Shown: one piece after another, positions 20,853-29,380 of the stretch
How the letters are laid out: each line of letters starts with the position of its first letter
How positions within the stretch are numbered: position 1 is the stretch's first letter
From: Thermobifida halotolerans
GTDB lineage: Bacteria > Actinomycetota > Actinomycetes > Streptosporangiales > Streptosporangiaceae
Direction of reading: 5' to 3'
Length of the DNA: 64,000 bases
Assembly (NCBI RefSeq): GCF_003574835.2
Contig: NZ_CP063196.1
Location: forward strand, 1,116,001-1,180,000
Program-made: the position numbers and the translations under genes
The notes under the pieces: model-generated
The model's input: only the letters and a program-made list of their open reading frames with translations
What the model was told of the DNA's origin: nothing
Databases searched by the model: none

Positions 20853-21431
20853 GTGTCGAATGATGGCCTGGAATCCCTGGGGCCGCGGATCCGTACTCTG
20901 CGGCAGCAGCGTCGACTGACCCTCAGGGAGATGTCGCGGCAGACCGGGCTTTCGCAGAGCTTCCTCAGTCAGTTCGAGCGCGGCGCCACACAGGCGAGCA
21001 TCTCCTCGCTGCGGCGCATCAGTTCCGCGCTGGGCATCCCACTGGGGGACCTCTTCGACACCGGGAAGGGCAGCGGGAACGGCGTGCTGCGCGCCGAGGA
21101 CCGCCCGCGCATCCCCTTCGGTGAGAACGCGGTCAAACTGCTGCTCACCCCGAGGCCGCTGGAGCACATCGAGGTCTTCCACGTGGTGATGGACGTCGAC
21201 GGATCCACGGGAAGCCAGCAGTACACGCACGGCGACTCCGACGAGATCATCGTTGTCCTCACCGGAAGGCTTCGCGTGGAACTCGCCTCAGAGGTTTTTG
21301 TCCTGGGCAAGGACGACTCGATCAGTTTCCGAAGCGGCATCCCGCACAAGGTCGTCAACGTGGGCTCCGAATCAGCCGAAGCCCTGTGGATCATCGGGCC
21401 GCCAGGACACAAGAAGGAAGAAGAGGAATAG
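20853..21431 (+). CDS. XRE-family HTH regulator with C-terminal cupin domain
   Basis: The protein is 192 residues. The N-terminal helix-turn-helix is LRQQRRLTLREMSRQTGLSQSFLSQFERG (shown in part), typical of PuuR/SutR-like regulators. The C-terminal cupin has GDSDEIIVVLTGRLRV and 'FRSGIPHKVVN', with His residues that could bind metal or ligand. The order HTH-cupin usually senses a metabolite that the adjacent operon consumes. I chose the GTG at 20853 because AAGGA lies 11 bases upstream and the HTH starts soon after. It precedes the transporter gene by 3 bases, so it is first in the operon and probably autoregulated. Confidence 0.92.
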   Translation: MSNDGLESLGPRIRTLRQQRRLTLREMSRQTGLSQSFLSQFERGATQASISSLRRISSALGIPLGDLFDTGKGSGNGVLRAEDRPRIPFGENAVKLLLTPRPLEHIEVFHVVMDVDGSTGSQQYTHGDSDEIIVVLTGRLRVELASEVFVLGKDDSISFRSGIPHKVVNVGSESAEALWIIGPPGHKKEEEE

Positions 21432-21434
21432 TTC

Positions 21435-22523
21435 ATGGACTTCCGAAAGAAGAGAGGGGCCGCGGCCAAGAGCGCGGCGGTCACCCTGTCGGTGGTCGTG
21501 CTGGCCACGGCCTGCGGCGGCTCCGACTCCGCCTCCGGTGAGCAGGAGACCCTCGTCGTGGCCAGCTGGGGAGCCTACTTCACCGAGGCCACCCGCACCC
21601 ACCTCGCCGACCCGTTCACCGAGGAGACCGGGATCGAGGTGGAGATCGTCGACGCTCCCGGCAAGTACGCGGCCAACCTGGAGGCCCAGCAGCAGGCGGA
21701 CAACGTCCAGTGGGACCTGCTGGACTCCACCTCGGCTCCCGACGCCTACCAGATGGCGCACGACGGGCTCATCCAGCCGCTGCCCGAGGACCTGCGGACC
21801 GAACTGGAGGGCGTCCTCGGCGAGGAGGCGGTCGAGGAGTTCGGGTTCACCTTCTCCAACCTCGGCTACGTCATCGCGTGCAACACCGAGGAGGTCGCCG
21901 ACTGCCCCGACAGCCAGGAGGCGTTCTTCGACACCGACGCCCACCCGCAGCGGCGGCAGATGATCTCCACGCTCCCGCTGCTCAACCTCAGCCTCGCGGA
22001 GATGGCCGCCGGAGTCCCGGCCGAGGACATCCCCACCCACGAGATCGACATGGACCGGGCCTTCGCCACGCTGGAGGAGATCAAGCCCGAGGTCAAGGTC
22101 TGGTGGGAGTCGGGCGACCAGATGGAGCAGGCGTTCCGCAACGGCGAGGTGGACATGGGCATCGCCTACAGCGGACGCGCCTTCGGGCTCGCCGAGAACG
22201 GGCAGCCCATCGAGGTGCAGTGGAGCGGCGGCGTCTACAACCCCGGCTTCTGGAACGTCGCGACCGACGCCCCCCACAGCGAGGCGGCCTTCCAGTTCCT
22301 GGAGTGGGTCGCCAAGAACCCCGAGGCGCAGGCCAAGTGGGCCGAGCACACCAAGTACTCGGTGCCCCACCCCGAGGCCTTCGACTACATGGACGACGAG
22401 TTCAAGACCCAGCTCGCCGACTGGCCGGACAACCGCGCGCAGCTCACCACGCTGAACTACCAGTGGTACGCCGAGAACTCCGAAGAGGTCAACCGCCGCT
22501 GGCAGGAATTCCTCCGCGGTTAG
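21435..22523 (+). CDS. Polyamine-type ABC transporter solute-binding lipoprotein (PotD/PotF-like)
   Basis: The protein is 362 residues. A basic then hydrophobic signal ends in ATACGG, a lipobox with Cys at residue 27. The mature protein has VVASWGAYFTEATRTHLADPFTEETGIEVEIVD and FNLGYVIACNT-type elements (NLGYV), characteristic of the PotD/PotF family. The terminal Trp/Tyr-rich motif (YQWYAENSEEVNRRW) fits a pocket for a cationic or aromatic nitrogenous ligand. It is followed by both permeases and the ATPase, so a full importer is present. The ligand need not be a polyamine. Confidence 0.9.
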   Translation: MDFRKKRGAAAKSAAVTLSVVVLATACGGSDSASGEQETLVVASWGAYFTEATRTHLADPFTEETGIEVEIVDAPGKYAANLEAQQQADNVQWDLLDSTSAPDAYQMAHDGLIQPLPEDLRTELEGVLGEEAVEEFGFTFSNLGYVIACNTEEVADCPDSQEAFFDTDAHPQRRQMISTLPLLNLSLAEMAAGVPAEDIPTHEIDMDRAFATLEEIKPEVKVWWESGDQMEQAFRNGEVDMGIAYSGRAFGLAENGQPIEVQWSGGVYNPGFWNVATDAPHSEAAFQFLEWVAKNPEAQAKWAEHTKYSVPHPEAFDYMDDEFKTQLADWPDNRAQLTTLNYQWYAENSEEVNRRWQEFLRG

Positions 22524-22547
22524 CGGTGACCTGACGGAAGGGCCACG

Positions 22548-23456
22548 ATGATGAGTCTCACAACCGAGCGCCCGGTCCCCACCGGGCGTGGCACGACCGA
22601 AAAGACGAAGCCCTGGAGCAGCACGCTTCCCCTGCGTACGGCCCTCTTCATGGTGGCTCCCCTGGGCGTCGCGATCGCGCTCTTCGTCATCTACCCCCTG
22701 ATCACGCTGGTCTGGGACTCGGTGACGATGGGGGACGGACCGGGCAACTACGGCGCCGCGCTCTCCTCGGGAGCCGTCCGCCGCGCGATCGGGGTCACCC
22801 TGCTGGACTCCGCGGTCGTCATGGTCCTCGCGGTGGTCGGCGGCACGGCCATGGCCTGGACGCTGCGCACCACGCGACGGGGATGGGTCAAGGCACTGGT
22901 CTGGGCGGCGGTGCTGCTGCCGTTCTGGATGGGCGTGGTGGTCAAGAACTACGCCTTCGCCCTCCTGCTGGCGCGCGAGGGACCGATCAACTCCCTCCTG
23001 CTGCGGGTCGGCGCGGTCCAGGAGCCGCTGGAACTGATGTACACACCCACCGCCGTCGTGCTCGGCATGACCTACACGATGCTCCCCTACGCCTTCCTGG
23101 CGGTGTATCCGAGCGTGTCCATGGTGAACCTGGACCTGCTCAACGCGGCCAGGGGCATGGGGGCCTCGGAGCGGCGCGCCTTCGGCGGGATCGTGCTCCC
23201 GCTGATCCGGCCCGGTCTCATCGCCGGCTGCGCCATCGTCTTCGCGATGTCCATCGGGTTCTACGTGACCCCGGTGCTGCTGGGCGGTGCGCAGACGCCG
23301 TTCATCGCCACGGTGATCAGCGACGACATCTTCCGCTTCTTCGACTATCCCCGAGCCGCCGCCACCTCGGTGATCCTGCTCGTCATCGCGTTGACGACGC
23401 TGGCGGTCACCATCAGGGCGGTGGGTCTGAAAGCGATCCGGGGAGGACTGGGATGA
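22548..23456 (+). CDS. ABC importer permease (PotB-like)
   Basis: The protein is about 302 residues with six membrane helices. The cytoplasmic coupling-loop motif is AARGMGASERRAFGGIVLPL, where E-A-A-R-G-like residues contact the ATPase. The stop overlaps the next gene's start (ATGA). A second ATG follows the first directly, so the start may be one codon later. Confidence 0.9.
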   Translation: MMSLTTERPVPTGRGTTEKTKPWSSTLPLRTALFMVAPLGVAIALFVIYPLITLVWDSVTMGDGPGNYGAALSSGAVRRAIGVTLLDSAVVMVLAVVGGTAMAWTLRTTRRGWVKALVWAAVLLPFWMGVVVKNYAFALLLAREGPINSLLLRVGAVQEPLELMYTPTAVVLGMTYTMLPYAFLAVYPSVSMVNLDLLNAARGMGASERRAFGGIVLPLIRPGLIAGCAIVFAMSIGFYVTPVLLGGAQTPFIATVISDDIFRFFDYPRAAATSVILLVIALTTLAVTIRAVGLKAIRGGLG

Positions 23457-24262
23457 CGACGACCACGAGCGTCGACAGGCTGCTCGACGGGCTGGCCAGG
23501 TTCGCCGGTCGGGCGGTGGTGGCGGTCTTCCTGGGATTCATGGTCCTGCCGGCGGCCTTCATCGGAGTGCTCTCCTTCTCCGAGGATCCCTACATCATGT
23601 TCCCGCCGCAGAGCTGGGGGACCGACCGCTACGTCGAGGTGATGACTTCGGACACCTGGATTCGTCCGATCACCCTGTCGTTGGAGATCGCGGCGGCGAC
23701 GGCGGTGGTGGCCCTCGCCGTCGTGGTCCCGGCGATGTTCGCCCTGAAACGGGGCAGGGTTCCGGGCACCATGGCGGTGGAGTCGGCGGGGGTCGCCCCC
23801 ATGCTGTTCCCCATCGCCGCCTACGCGGTCGGCATGTACGCGGTGTTCGCCGAGTTCGGCCTCCTGGGCACCTTCTGGGGCATCGTCGTGGCCCACGCCG
23901 TCCACGCGATCCCGCTGGTGATCATCCTGCTGAGCACCGCCATGGACCAGATCCGCCCCGAACTGGAGCTCGCCGCGATGACGATGGGCGCCAGCCGGGT
24001 CCGCGCCTGGACCGGGATCACCGCCCGGCTGCTGCTCCCCGCGATCCTGGCCGCCGCCATCTTCGCCTTCATCCTCAGCTTCGACGAGGCGGTGTTCATC
24101 ACCTTCCTCGGAGGTCCCGGGCTGGTCACCCTGCCGAAGTACATCTTCGACTCGGTCCAGTTCGGTGTGGACCCCGCCATCACCGCGGTGGCCACCCTGC
24201 TGATGGTGGTGACCGCAGGACTCATGCTCGGCGCGACTGTTCTCCGAGGGAGATCACGATGA
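23453..24262 (+). CDS. ABC importer permease (PotC-like)
   Basis: The protein is about 269 residues with six helices, and the coupling loop is LAAMTMGASRVRAWTGITARLLLP. This is the second membrane subunit of the importer. ATGA overlaps lie at both ends: its ATG overlaps the PotB-like stop and its stop overlaps the ATPase start. Confidence 0.9.
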   Translation: MTTTTSVDRLLDGLARFAGRAVVAVFLGFMVLPAAFIGVLSFSEDPYIMFPPQSWGTDRYVEVMTSDTWIRPITLSLEIAAATAVVALAVVVPAMFALKRGRVPGTMAVESAGVAPMLFPIAAYAVGMYAVFAEFGLLGTFWGIVVAHAVHAIPLVIILLSTAMDQIRPELELAAMTMGASRVRAWTGITARLLLPAILAAAIFAFILSFDEAVFITFLGGPGLVTLPKYIFDSVQFGVDPAITAVATLLMVVTAGLMLGATVLRGRSR

Positions 24263-25371
24263 CCTACACGCTCAACGCCCCGCAGAGGACAGAGATGGAC
24301 CACACCACCGCGGATCCCGACATCGCGCTGCGTATCCGCTCCCTGTGCAAGTCGTTCGGCGACCACGAGGTGCTGCGCAGCGTGGACCTGGACCTCGGCG
24401 CCGGAGAGTTCCTCACCCTGCTGGGGCCCAGCGGCTCCGGCAAGACCACCCTCCTGCGCATCCTCGCCGGCTTCGACACTCCCGACAGCGGGCGGATCCT
24501 GCTGCGCGGTCGGGACATCTCCCACCTCAGCCCCGCCGAGCGCGACCTGGGCATGGTGTTCCAGCAGTACGCCCTCTTCCCGCACCTGACCGTCGCCGAC
24601 AACGTCGCCTACGGTCTGAGGATGCGCGGCTGGAAACCGGCCCGCCGCACCCGGCGGGTCGCCGAGATGCTGGAGCTGGTGGGGCTGCCGGACAAGGCCA
24701 GGAGCAAGCCCCAGCAGCTCTCCGGCGGCCAGCAGCAGCGTGTCGCGCTCGCCCGGGCCCTGGCCTACGAGCCGCAACTGCTGCTGATGGACGAGCCGCT
24801 CGGCGCCCTCGACCGCAGCCTGCGCCTGCAGATGCAGGAGGAGATCCGGCGGGTCCACCGCGAGGTGGGAACCACGATCATCTTCGTCACCCACGACCAG
24901 GAGGAGGCGCTCGCGCTGTCGGACCGGGTCGCGATCATGCACGAGGGCGGACTGGCGGGCCTGGCGCCGCCCAGCCAGCTCTACCAGAACCCTCCCTCGA
25001 CATTTGTCGCCCGCTTCTTCTCCAACGCCAACCTCGTCCCCGCGACCGCGGCCGACGGCGGGCAGTCGGACACGGCCGAGATCACCGCGGCCGGGACCTC
25101 CTTCACACTGCCCACCGCGCGACGGGGAGAGGTCACCCTCGCGGTGCGCCCGCGCAGCCTGCGGCTCAGCGTCGACGACGACGCCCTGCACCTGACCGGT
25201 GAGGTCATCGAGTCGCTGCTGCTGGGTGAGGAGCGCCAGGTCCGCGTGCAGGTCGACGGGGTCGGTCCCGTCACCGCGTTCGTGGACTGGCGCGGCACCG
25301 ACGACCTGGTCGCCGGGCGGACCTGTCGACTGTCGGCCCCCGCGTCCGAGATCACCGTGCTCACCGAGTAG
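24259..25371 (+). CDS. ABC importer ATPase (PotA-like)
   Basis: The protein is 370 residues. Walker A is GPSGSGKTT, the Q-loop is FQQYALFPHLTV, the signature is LSGGQQQRVALARAL, and Walker B is LLLMDEPLGALDR. The H-loop is FVTHDQEEAL. A C-terminal TOBE-like domain follows (residues about 270-370). All catalytic elements are present, so the transporter should be functional. A second in-frame ATG at 24295 (MDHTTAD) lacks a better ribosome site. Confidence 0.93.
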   Translation: MTYTLNAPQRTEMDHTTADPDIALRIRSLCKSFGDHEVLRSVDLDLGAGEFLTLLGPSGSGKTTLLRILAGFDTPDSGRILLRGRDISHLSPAERDLGMVFQQYALFPHLTVADNVAYGLRMRGWKPARRTRRVAEMLELVGLPDKARSKPQQLSGGQQQRVALARALAYEPQLLLMDEPLGALDRSLRLQMQEEIRRVHREVGTTIIFVTHDQEEALALSDRVAIMHEGGLAGLAPPSQLYQNPPSTFVARFFSNANLVPATAADGGQSDTAEITAAGTSFTLPTARRGEVTLAVRPRSLRLSVDDDALHLTGEVIESLLLGEERQVRVQVDGVGPVTAFVDWRGTDDLVAGRTCRLSAPASEITVLTE

Positions 25372-25528
25372 GAGGCGCGCGAACCGGTGGACCGCCGGCC
25401 ATATGACCACTCCCTCCGCGCGACCACCGTCCGGACGGCGGAAACCGCCGGTCACGCGAGGAGCGGCCACCGGATCGCCGCACCGAGCACCTTCCAACCC
25501 GTCTTTCCTGATTGGAGACCTGATCATC

Positions 25529-26665
25529 ATGCCTACCGTCGCTGTCGCCGGTGCTGGCATCGCGGGCTTCGCGGCTGCTGCGGCGCTCGCCCGCAGGGGA
25601 TTCGACGTCCGCATCTACGAACGCTCCCAGGAGCCGCGCGAGTTCGGCGCGGGCATCTACCTCAAGGAGAACAGCCTTCCCGTCTTCGACGCCCTCGGTG
25701 TCGGCGAGCGCATCGCCGAGCGGGGGGTGCGCATCCGAGCCGCGCGCATCGTCGACGAGACCGAGACGATCATCGTCAACCGCGACCTCGGCCAGGAGCG
25801 GCTCCTCGTCGCCCTGCGCGCCGACGTGCACAACCTGCTGCGCGAGGCCGCGGTCGAGGCGGGCGCCGAACTCGTCACCGGTCGCACCGTGACCGGCGCC
25901 GACCCCGAGGGCGTGCTCCGCCTCGCCGACGGTGAGGAGGTCCGGGCCGACCTGGTCATCGGCGCCGACGGCGTGCACTCACCGGTGCGCGACTCCCTGG
26001 GACTGCTCAGGGTCCGCGGCATGTTCGGGGACGGTGCGACCCGTGTCGTCATTCCCCGCACCGAGGCGGACGGGCCCTACAGCACCGAGTACTGGTCGGG
26101 GCAGCACCGGGTGGGCGTCGCCCCGTGTGCCGAGGACCAGACCTACGTCTTCATCATCGGCCCCGAGAGCGAGGAGCGCGTCGGTCGGCTGCCGCTGGAC
26201 CGGGAGTACTGGACCGAACAGTTCCCCCACCTCAAGCACGTCTTCGACCGGGTCGGCGACGACGTGGGTGTGCACCACACCCACCCCTACGTCGAGTGCA
26301 CCTCGTGGACGGCCGGACGCGTGGCCGTCATCGGCGACGCCGCGCACGCCCAGCCGCCGAACTTCGGCCAGGGCGCCGGGGTGGCCATCGCCGCGGCGTG
26401 GCGGATGGCCGACATCCTGGCGGACGCCTCCGACATCACCGAGGGCCTCACCGAGTGGGAGCGCCAGGTGCGTCCGGGCATCGACATGGTGCAGCGGCTC
26501 ACCAGCATCTACGACGTCGCCGGGTACGCCTGGCCCGCCGAGCTGGCCCCGGTCCGCGCCTCGATCTTCCACGACATGTCACTGCACCCCGCGATCTCCC
26601 CGCACTGGGAGTACTGGTGGCGCGGCGGCGTCGAGGTGCCGCAGCAGGAGGAGTCGGCCCGGTGA
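25529..26665 (+). CDS. FAD-dependent aromatic/N-heterocycle monooxygenase (MHPCO-like)
   Basis: The protein is 378 residues. An N-terminal Rossmann motif (GAGIAGFAAAAALARRG) for FAD is followed by IYERSQEPREFGAGIYL, a middle DG motif (DLVIGADGVHSPVRDSLG) and a late GDAAHAQPPNFGQGAG. This is the class A flavin monooxygenase layout. The FGAGIYL, VRDSLG, VIPR and SWTAGRVAVIGDAAHA segments resemble 2-methyl-3-hydroxypyridine-5-carboxylate oxygenase, an enzyme that opens pyridine rings. That resemblance is from memory of the family and is not a search result. The GTG of the amidohydrolase overlaps its stop. The ATG follows GGAGA; the 157-base gap from the ATPase gene contains no gene. Confidence 0.85.
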   Translation: MPTVAVAGAGIAGFAAAAALARRGFDVRIYERSQEPREFGAGIYLKENSLPVFDALGVGERIAERGVRIRAARIVDETETIIVNRDLGQERLLVALRADVHNLLREAAVEAGAELVTGRTVTGADPEGVLRLADGEEVRADLVIGADGVHSPVRDSLGLLRVRGMFGDGATRVVIPRTEADGPYSTEYWSGQHRVGVAPCAEDQTYVFIIGPESEERVGRLPLDREYWTEQFPHLKHVFDRVGDDVGVHHTHPYVECTSWTAGRVAVIGDAAHAQPPNFGQGAGVAIAAAWRMADILADASDITEGLTEWERQVRPGIDMVQRLTSIYDVAGYAWPAELAPVRASIFHDMSLHPAISPHWEYWWRGGVEVPQQEESAR

Positions 26666-28266
26666 CGGCCCAGGTCACGGAGCGGGGCGCGGAGCTGCAG
26701 TTCGTCAACGGCACCGTCCTCACCATGGACGCGGACCGGCGCGTCGCCTCGGCCCTGGCCGTGGACGGCGGCCGGATCGTGCTGGTCGGCTCCGACGAGG
26801 AGGTGCTGGCGACCCGCCGCCCGGCCTCGCGCGTGGTCGACCTGGGCGGCCGGACCGTCGTCCCGGGGCTGATCGACGCCCACACCCACGTCGAGCTGAC
26901 CACCTACTCGCGGCATTTCTGGACCGACGTGCGCGGCCGGTCCCGGGCCGAGGTCCTGCGCACCGTCACGGACCTGGCCGCGGGACGGCCCGCCGGCGAG
27001 TGGGTGGTGCTGCAGGGCACGTTCGGCCAGGACCTGCCCGACCGCGCGGAACTGGACCGGGCCGCCCCCGACCACCCGGTGGCGGTGCGCTGGTCCATGC
27101 ACAAGTTCCAGTTGAACTCGGCGGCGCTGGCGGTCAGCGGCATCGACCGGCGCACCGTCGCCGAGCCGGGCATGCGGCTGAACCGGGACTCCGGCGGGGA
27201 GCTGACCGGCCTGGTGGAGGAGGGATGGGACCTGCTGGCCTGGGAGCCGCCGCTGCGCGACGCCCTGCGTCCGGCGATCGCCGAGACCCTCACCGAACTG
27301 TTCCTGCGCAACGGGGTGACCAGCATCAACGAGGTCGCCGCCAGCGCGGCGGGGGTGCGGGTCTACCAGGAGCTGGGGCGGACCGGGAACTACCCGCGCA
27401 TGGGGCTGGCACTCACCGCGGCCCCCGGCCACCAGGCGCTGGTCGACACCCGGAACTTCTCCGGACTGGGGTTCGCCACCGGGTTCGGCGACTCCCGCTG
27501 CCACCTCCAGGCGGTCAAGATCTTCCTGGACGGAGGCAGGGACGGCGCCTTCCGGTCCAACGGCATCGGCGGCCCCGCCGACTCGTGGGGCCTGCTCAGC
27601 CGGACCCTGCCCGGTCTGACCGCGGAGCTCGCCGCGGCGATGGACGCCGGACTCCAGGTGTGGGTGCACGCGATCGGCGACCTCGCCCAGGAGTGCGCGG
27701 TCAGCGCGATCGAGCAGGCCGCGCGCAGCCGTTCGACCACGGGCCACCGCTTCCGCGTCGAGCACTTCGGCAACGAGATGTACGAGGCCGACCGGCTGCG
27801 CCGACTGGTGGACGCCGGGGGCATCCCGGTGCCCAACCCCAGTTTCGTGTTCGCCGAACCCGACGATCCGGGCAGGCGGCTGCCCCCGCACACCGTCAAG
27901 TACGGGCTGCGGACGCTGCGTTCGCTCACCGGCGTCGTCGTGGGCAACTCCGACACCGCCGGGGCGCAGCCGTTCGCCTGCAACCCGTGGTTCGTGATGC
28001 AGTGCATGATCCTGCGGCGCAACCGCAACGGCGTGGTCGTCGACCCCGAGGAGGCGGTCGGCATCGACGAGGCGCTCGCCGCGTTCACCCGTGACGCCGC
28101 CTACGCGACGTTCCAGGAGGAGCAGAAGGGCACACTGGAGGCGGGCAAGCTCGCCGACTTCGCGGTGCTGGAGACCGATCCCCGGTCGATGCCCGCGCAG
28201 GAGCTGGACTCGATGGTCACCGCGGCCACCGTCATCGGAGGCCGCGTCGTCCACGGCGGGCTCTGA
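26662..28266 (+). CDS. Metal-dependent amidohydrolase (YtcJ/amidohydrolase_3 type)
   Basis: The protein is 534 residues. It has the amidohydrolase N-terminal beta sandwich with VDLGGRTVVPGLIDAHTHVE, the first metal-binding HxH. A later WVHAIGDLAQE carries another His and is followed by FRVEHFGNEMY. The end has GKLADFAVLE, typical of amidohydrolase superfamily members. The YtcJ/NfdA group includes N-substituted formamide deformylases. The GTG overlaps the monooxygenase stop (GTGA), so it should act on the product or the precursor of that enzyme. I infer an amide or cyclic amide hydrolysis step after ring oxidation. Confidence 0.87.
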   Translation: MTAQVTERGAELQFVNGTVLTMDADRRVASALAVDGGRIVLVGSDEEVLATRRPASRVVDLGGRTVVPGLIDAHTHVELTTYSRHFWTDVRGRSRAEVLRTVTDLAAGRPAGEWVVLQGTFGQDLPDRAELDRAAPDHPVAVRWSMHKFQLNSAALAVSGIDRRTVAEPGMRLNRDSGGELTGLVEEGWDLLAWEPPLRDALRPAIAETLTELFLRNGVTSINEVAASAAGVRVYQELGRTGNYPRMGLALTAAPGHQALVDTRNFSGLGFATGFGDSRCHLQAVKIFLDGGRDGAFRSNGIGGPADSWGLLSRTLPGLTAELAAAMDAGLQVWVHAIGDLAQECAVSAIEQAARSRSTTGHRFRVEHFGNEMYEADRLRRLVDAGGIPVPNPSFVFAEPDDPGRRLPPHTVKYGLRTLRSLTGVVVGNSDTAGAQPFACNPWFVMQCMILRRNRNGVVVDPEEAVGIDEALAAFTRDAAYATFQEEQKGTLEAGKLADFAVLETDPRSMPAQELDSMVTAATVIGGRVVHGGL

Positions 28267-28280
28267 ACCACCGGACCGGG

Positions 28281-28319
28281 ACGGCCGTCGGCGGGGCAGC
28301 GGAGCCCGCCGACGGCCGT
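28281..28319 (+). terminator. Strong terminator ending the catabolic operon
   Basis: Stem ACGGCCGTCGGCGGG pairs perfectly (15 bp) with 28305-28319 through a 9-base loop, 14 bases after the amidohydrolase stop. Confidence 0.8.
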
Positions 28320-29380
28320 TCCCGTGTCCACGTGGTCCCCGGTGGCCGCGGCCCCGCCGGGCGCCCATGTCCTCCGGCGGGAACGGCCGCACCTCCTGCC
28401 TGCTCGGCAAGGCCGCCGCCTCCACCGCCGGCGGAGGCGGCGGACGGAGCGGAGGACCGACGGCGGGACCCGTTCCCACGTGCCTTCCGCGGCCCCGCGA
28501 ACACCTCCGGTGTCGACGGCCGCACAAGAAGGACAGGTAGGCGCCCGGAAGCCCCCCGGGTACGGGCCGCCCGGCGACGCTCCCGGAAAAAGGGGCGGGG
28601 AACCGGGACGAGTCGGCCGACCGGAACTGCGGGGACGCCCGCGAGACGGGCGGCGAAAAAGCGTTCGCACGTCGGAGAGGCTGCGGCGGCTCCGGCCGAC
28701 CGCGCCGCAGAGGACGGCGTATTCCGGACGCGGGCCGGCACCGGAGCCACCATTCGGAATACTCACCGAACCGGTCGAAACGCGTCCGTCGGCGGCGTGG
28801 GCCCGGTGGAGTCAACAGCACTTTCCGGGGCCTTCGCGGCCAGCGGCCCGGCGAGCGGCGGGAGGGGCCACCCAAGCGGGGCGGATGTCGCGCCCACCGT
28901 CCCGCTCCCCGGGAAAGGGCGGCGGAGGGGCCGCGTCCAGCCGCGGACACGGGCTGCCGCCGGGATGTCCCCCCGGCGGCAGCCCTCGCCGTTTGGGCAC
29001 CTGAGGGCAGGTCAGCGGCATGGCGGCACCGGATGGCGGGGGACCGGTCCCCGGCCGGGCGCGGTGCGGCGCCCACGCGGCCGCGCCGGAATCCCCGAGG
29101 ACCCCGCGGCGCGATGCCGGGACCGGTGAGGCGGGGAAGTGGACTGCGGCACCGCCGGGCGACAGCGGTGCCCTCCGTGTTTCCCGACGGCCGGACCGCG
29201 GAAAACCCCGTCCGAAAGCCCAGGTGATCGCCGCCGTGATTTCCCATACGATGATCCTGTCGGAAACGGCGCGAATTATCGTCCATCCTGGTGATCCTGA
29301 CGGTACGGGCGTTGAAAATGTGGGGGAACGCCCAATAACGTCAATGTTGACAGAATTCTGCAGAGGAGCAGAGCACAGCG
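28320..29380. other. Long intergenic region without a supported gene
   Basis: This region of about 1.06 kb has many overlapping reading frames but no recognisable protein. The composition of all frames looks Arg/Pro/Gly-random. It contains a strong hairpin at 28951-28985 and becomes A/T-richer after 29220. There TTGAAA at about 29312 and TTGACA at 29346-29351 are possible -35 elements for the PQQ gene. AGAGGAGCAGAG precedes its ATG. Confidence 0.4.
28951..28985. terminator. Isolated 14-bp hairpin
   Basis: GGGCTGCCGCCGGG (28951-28964) pairs perfectly with 28972-28985 over a 7-base loop. It lies in gene-free DNA, so it may end an unrecognised transcript. Confidence 0.5.

Noticed and set aside
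21435-25371. Assigning the importer to polyamines
   Set aside because: Family resemblance to PotABCD is clear, but the neighbouring catabolic enzymes point to a different ligand, so no ligand is claimed.
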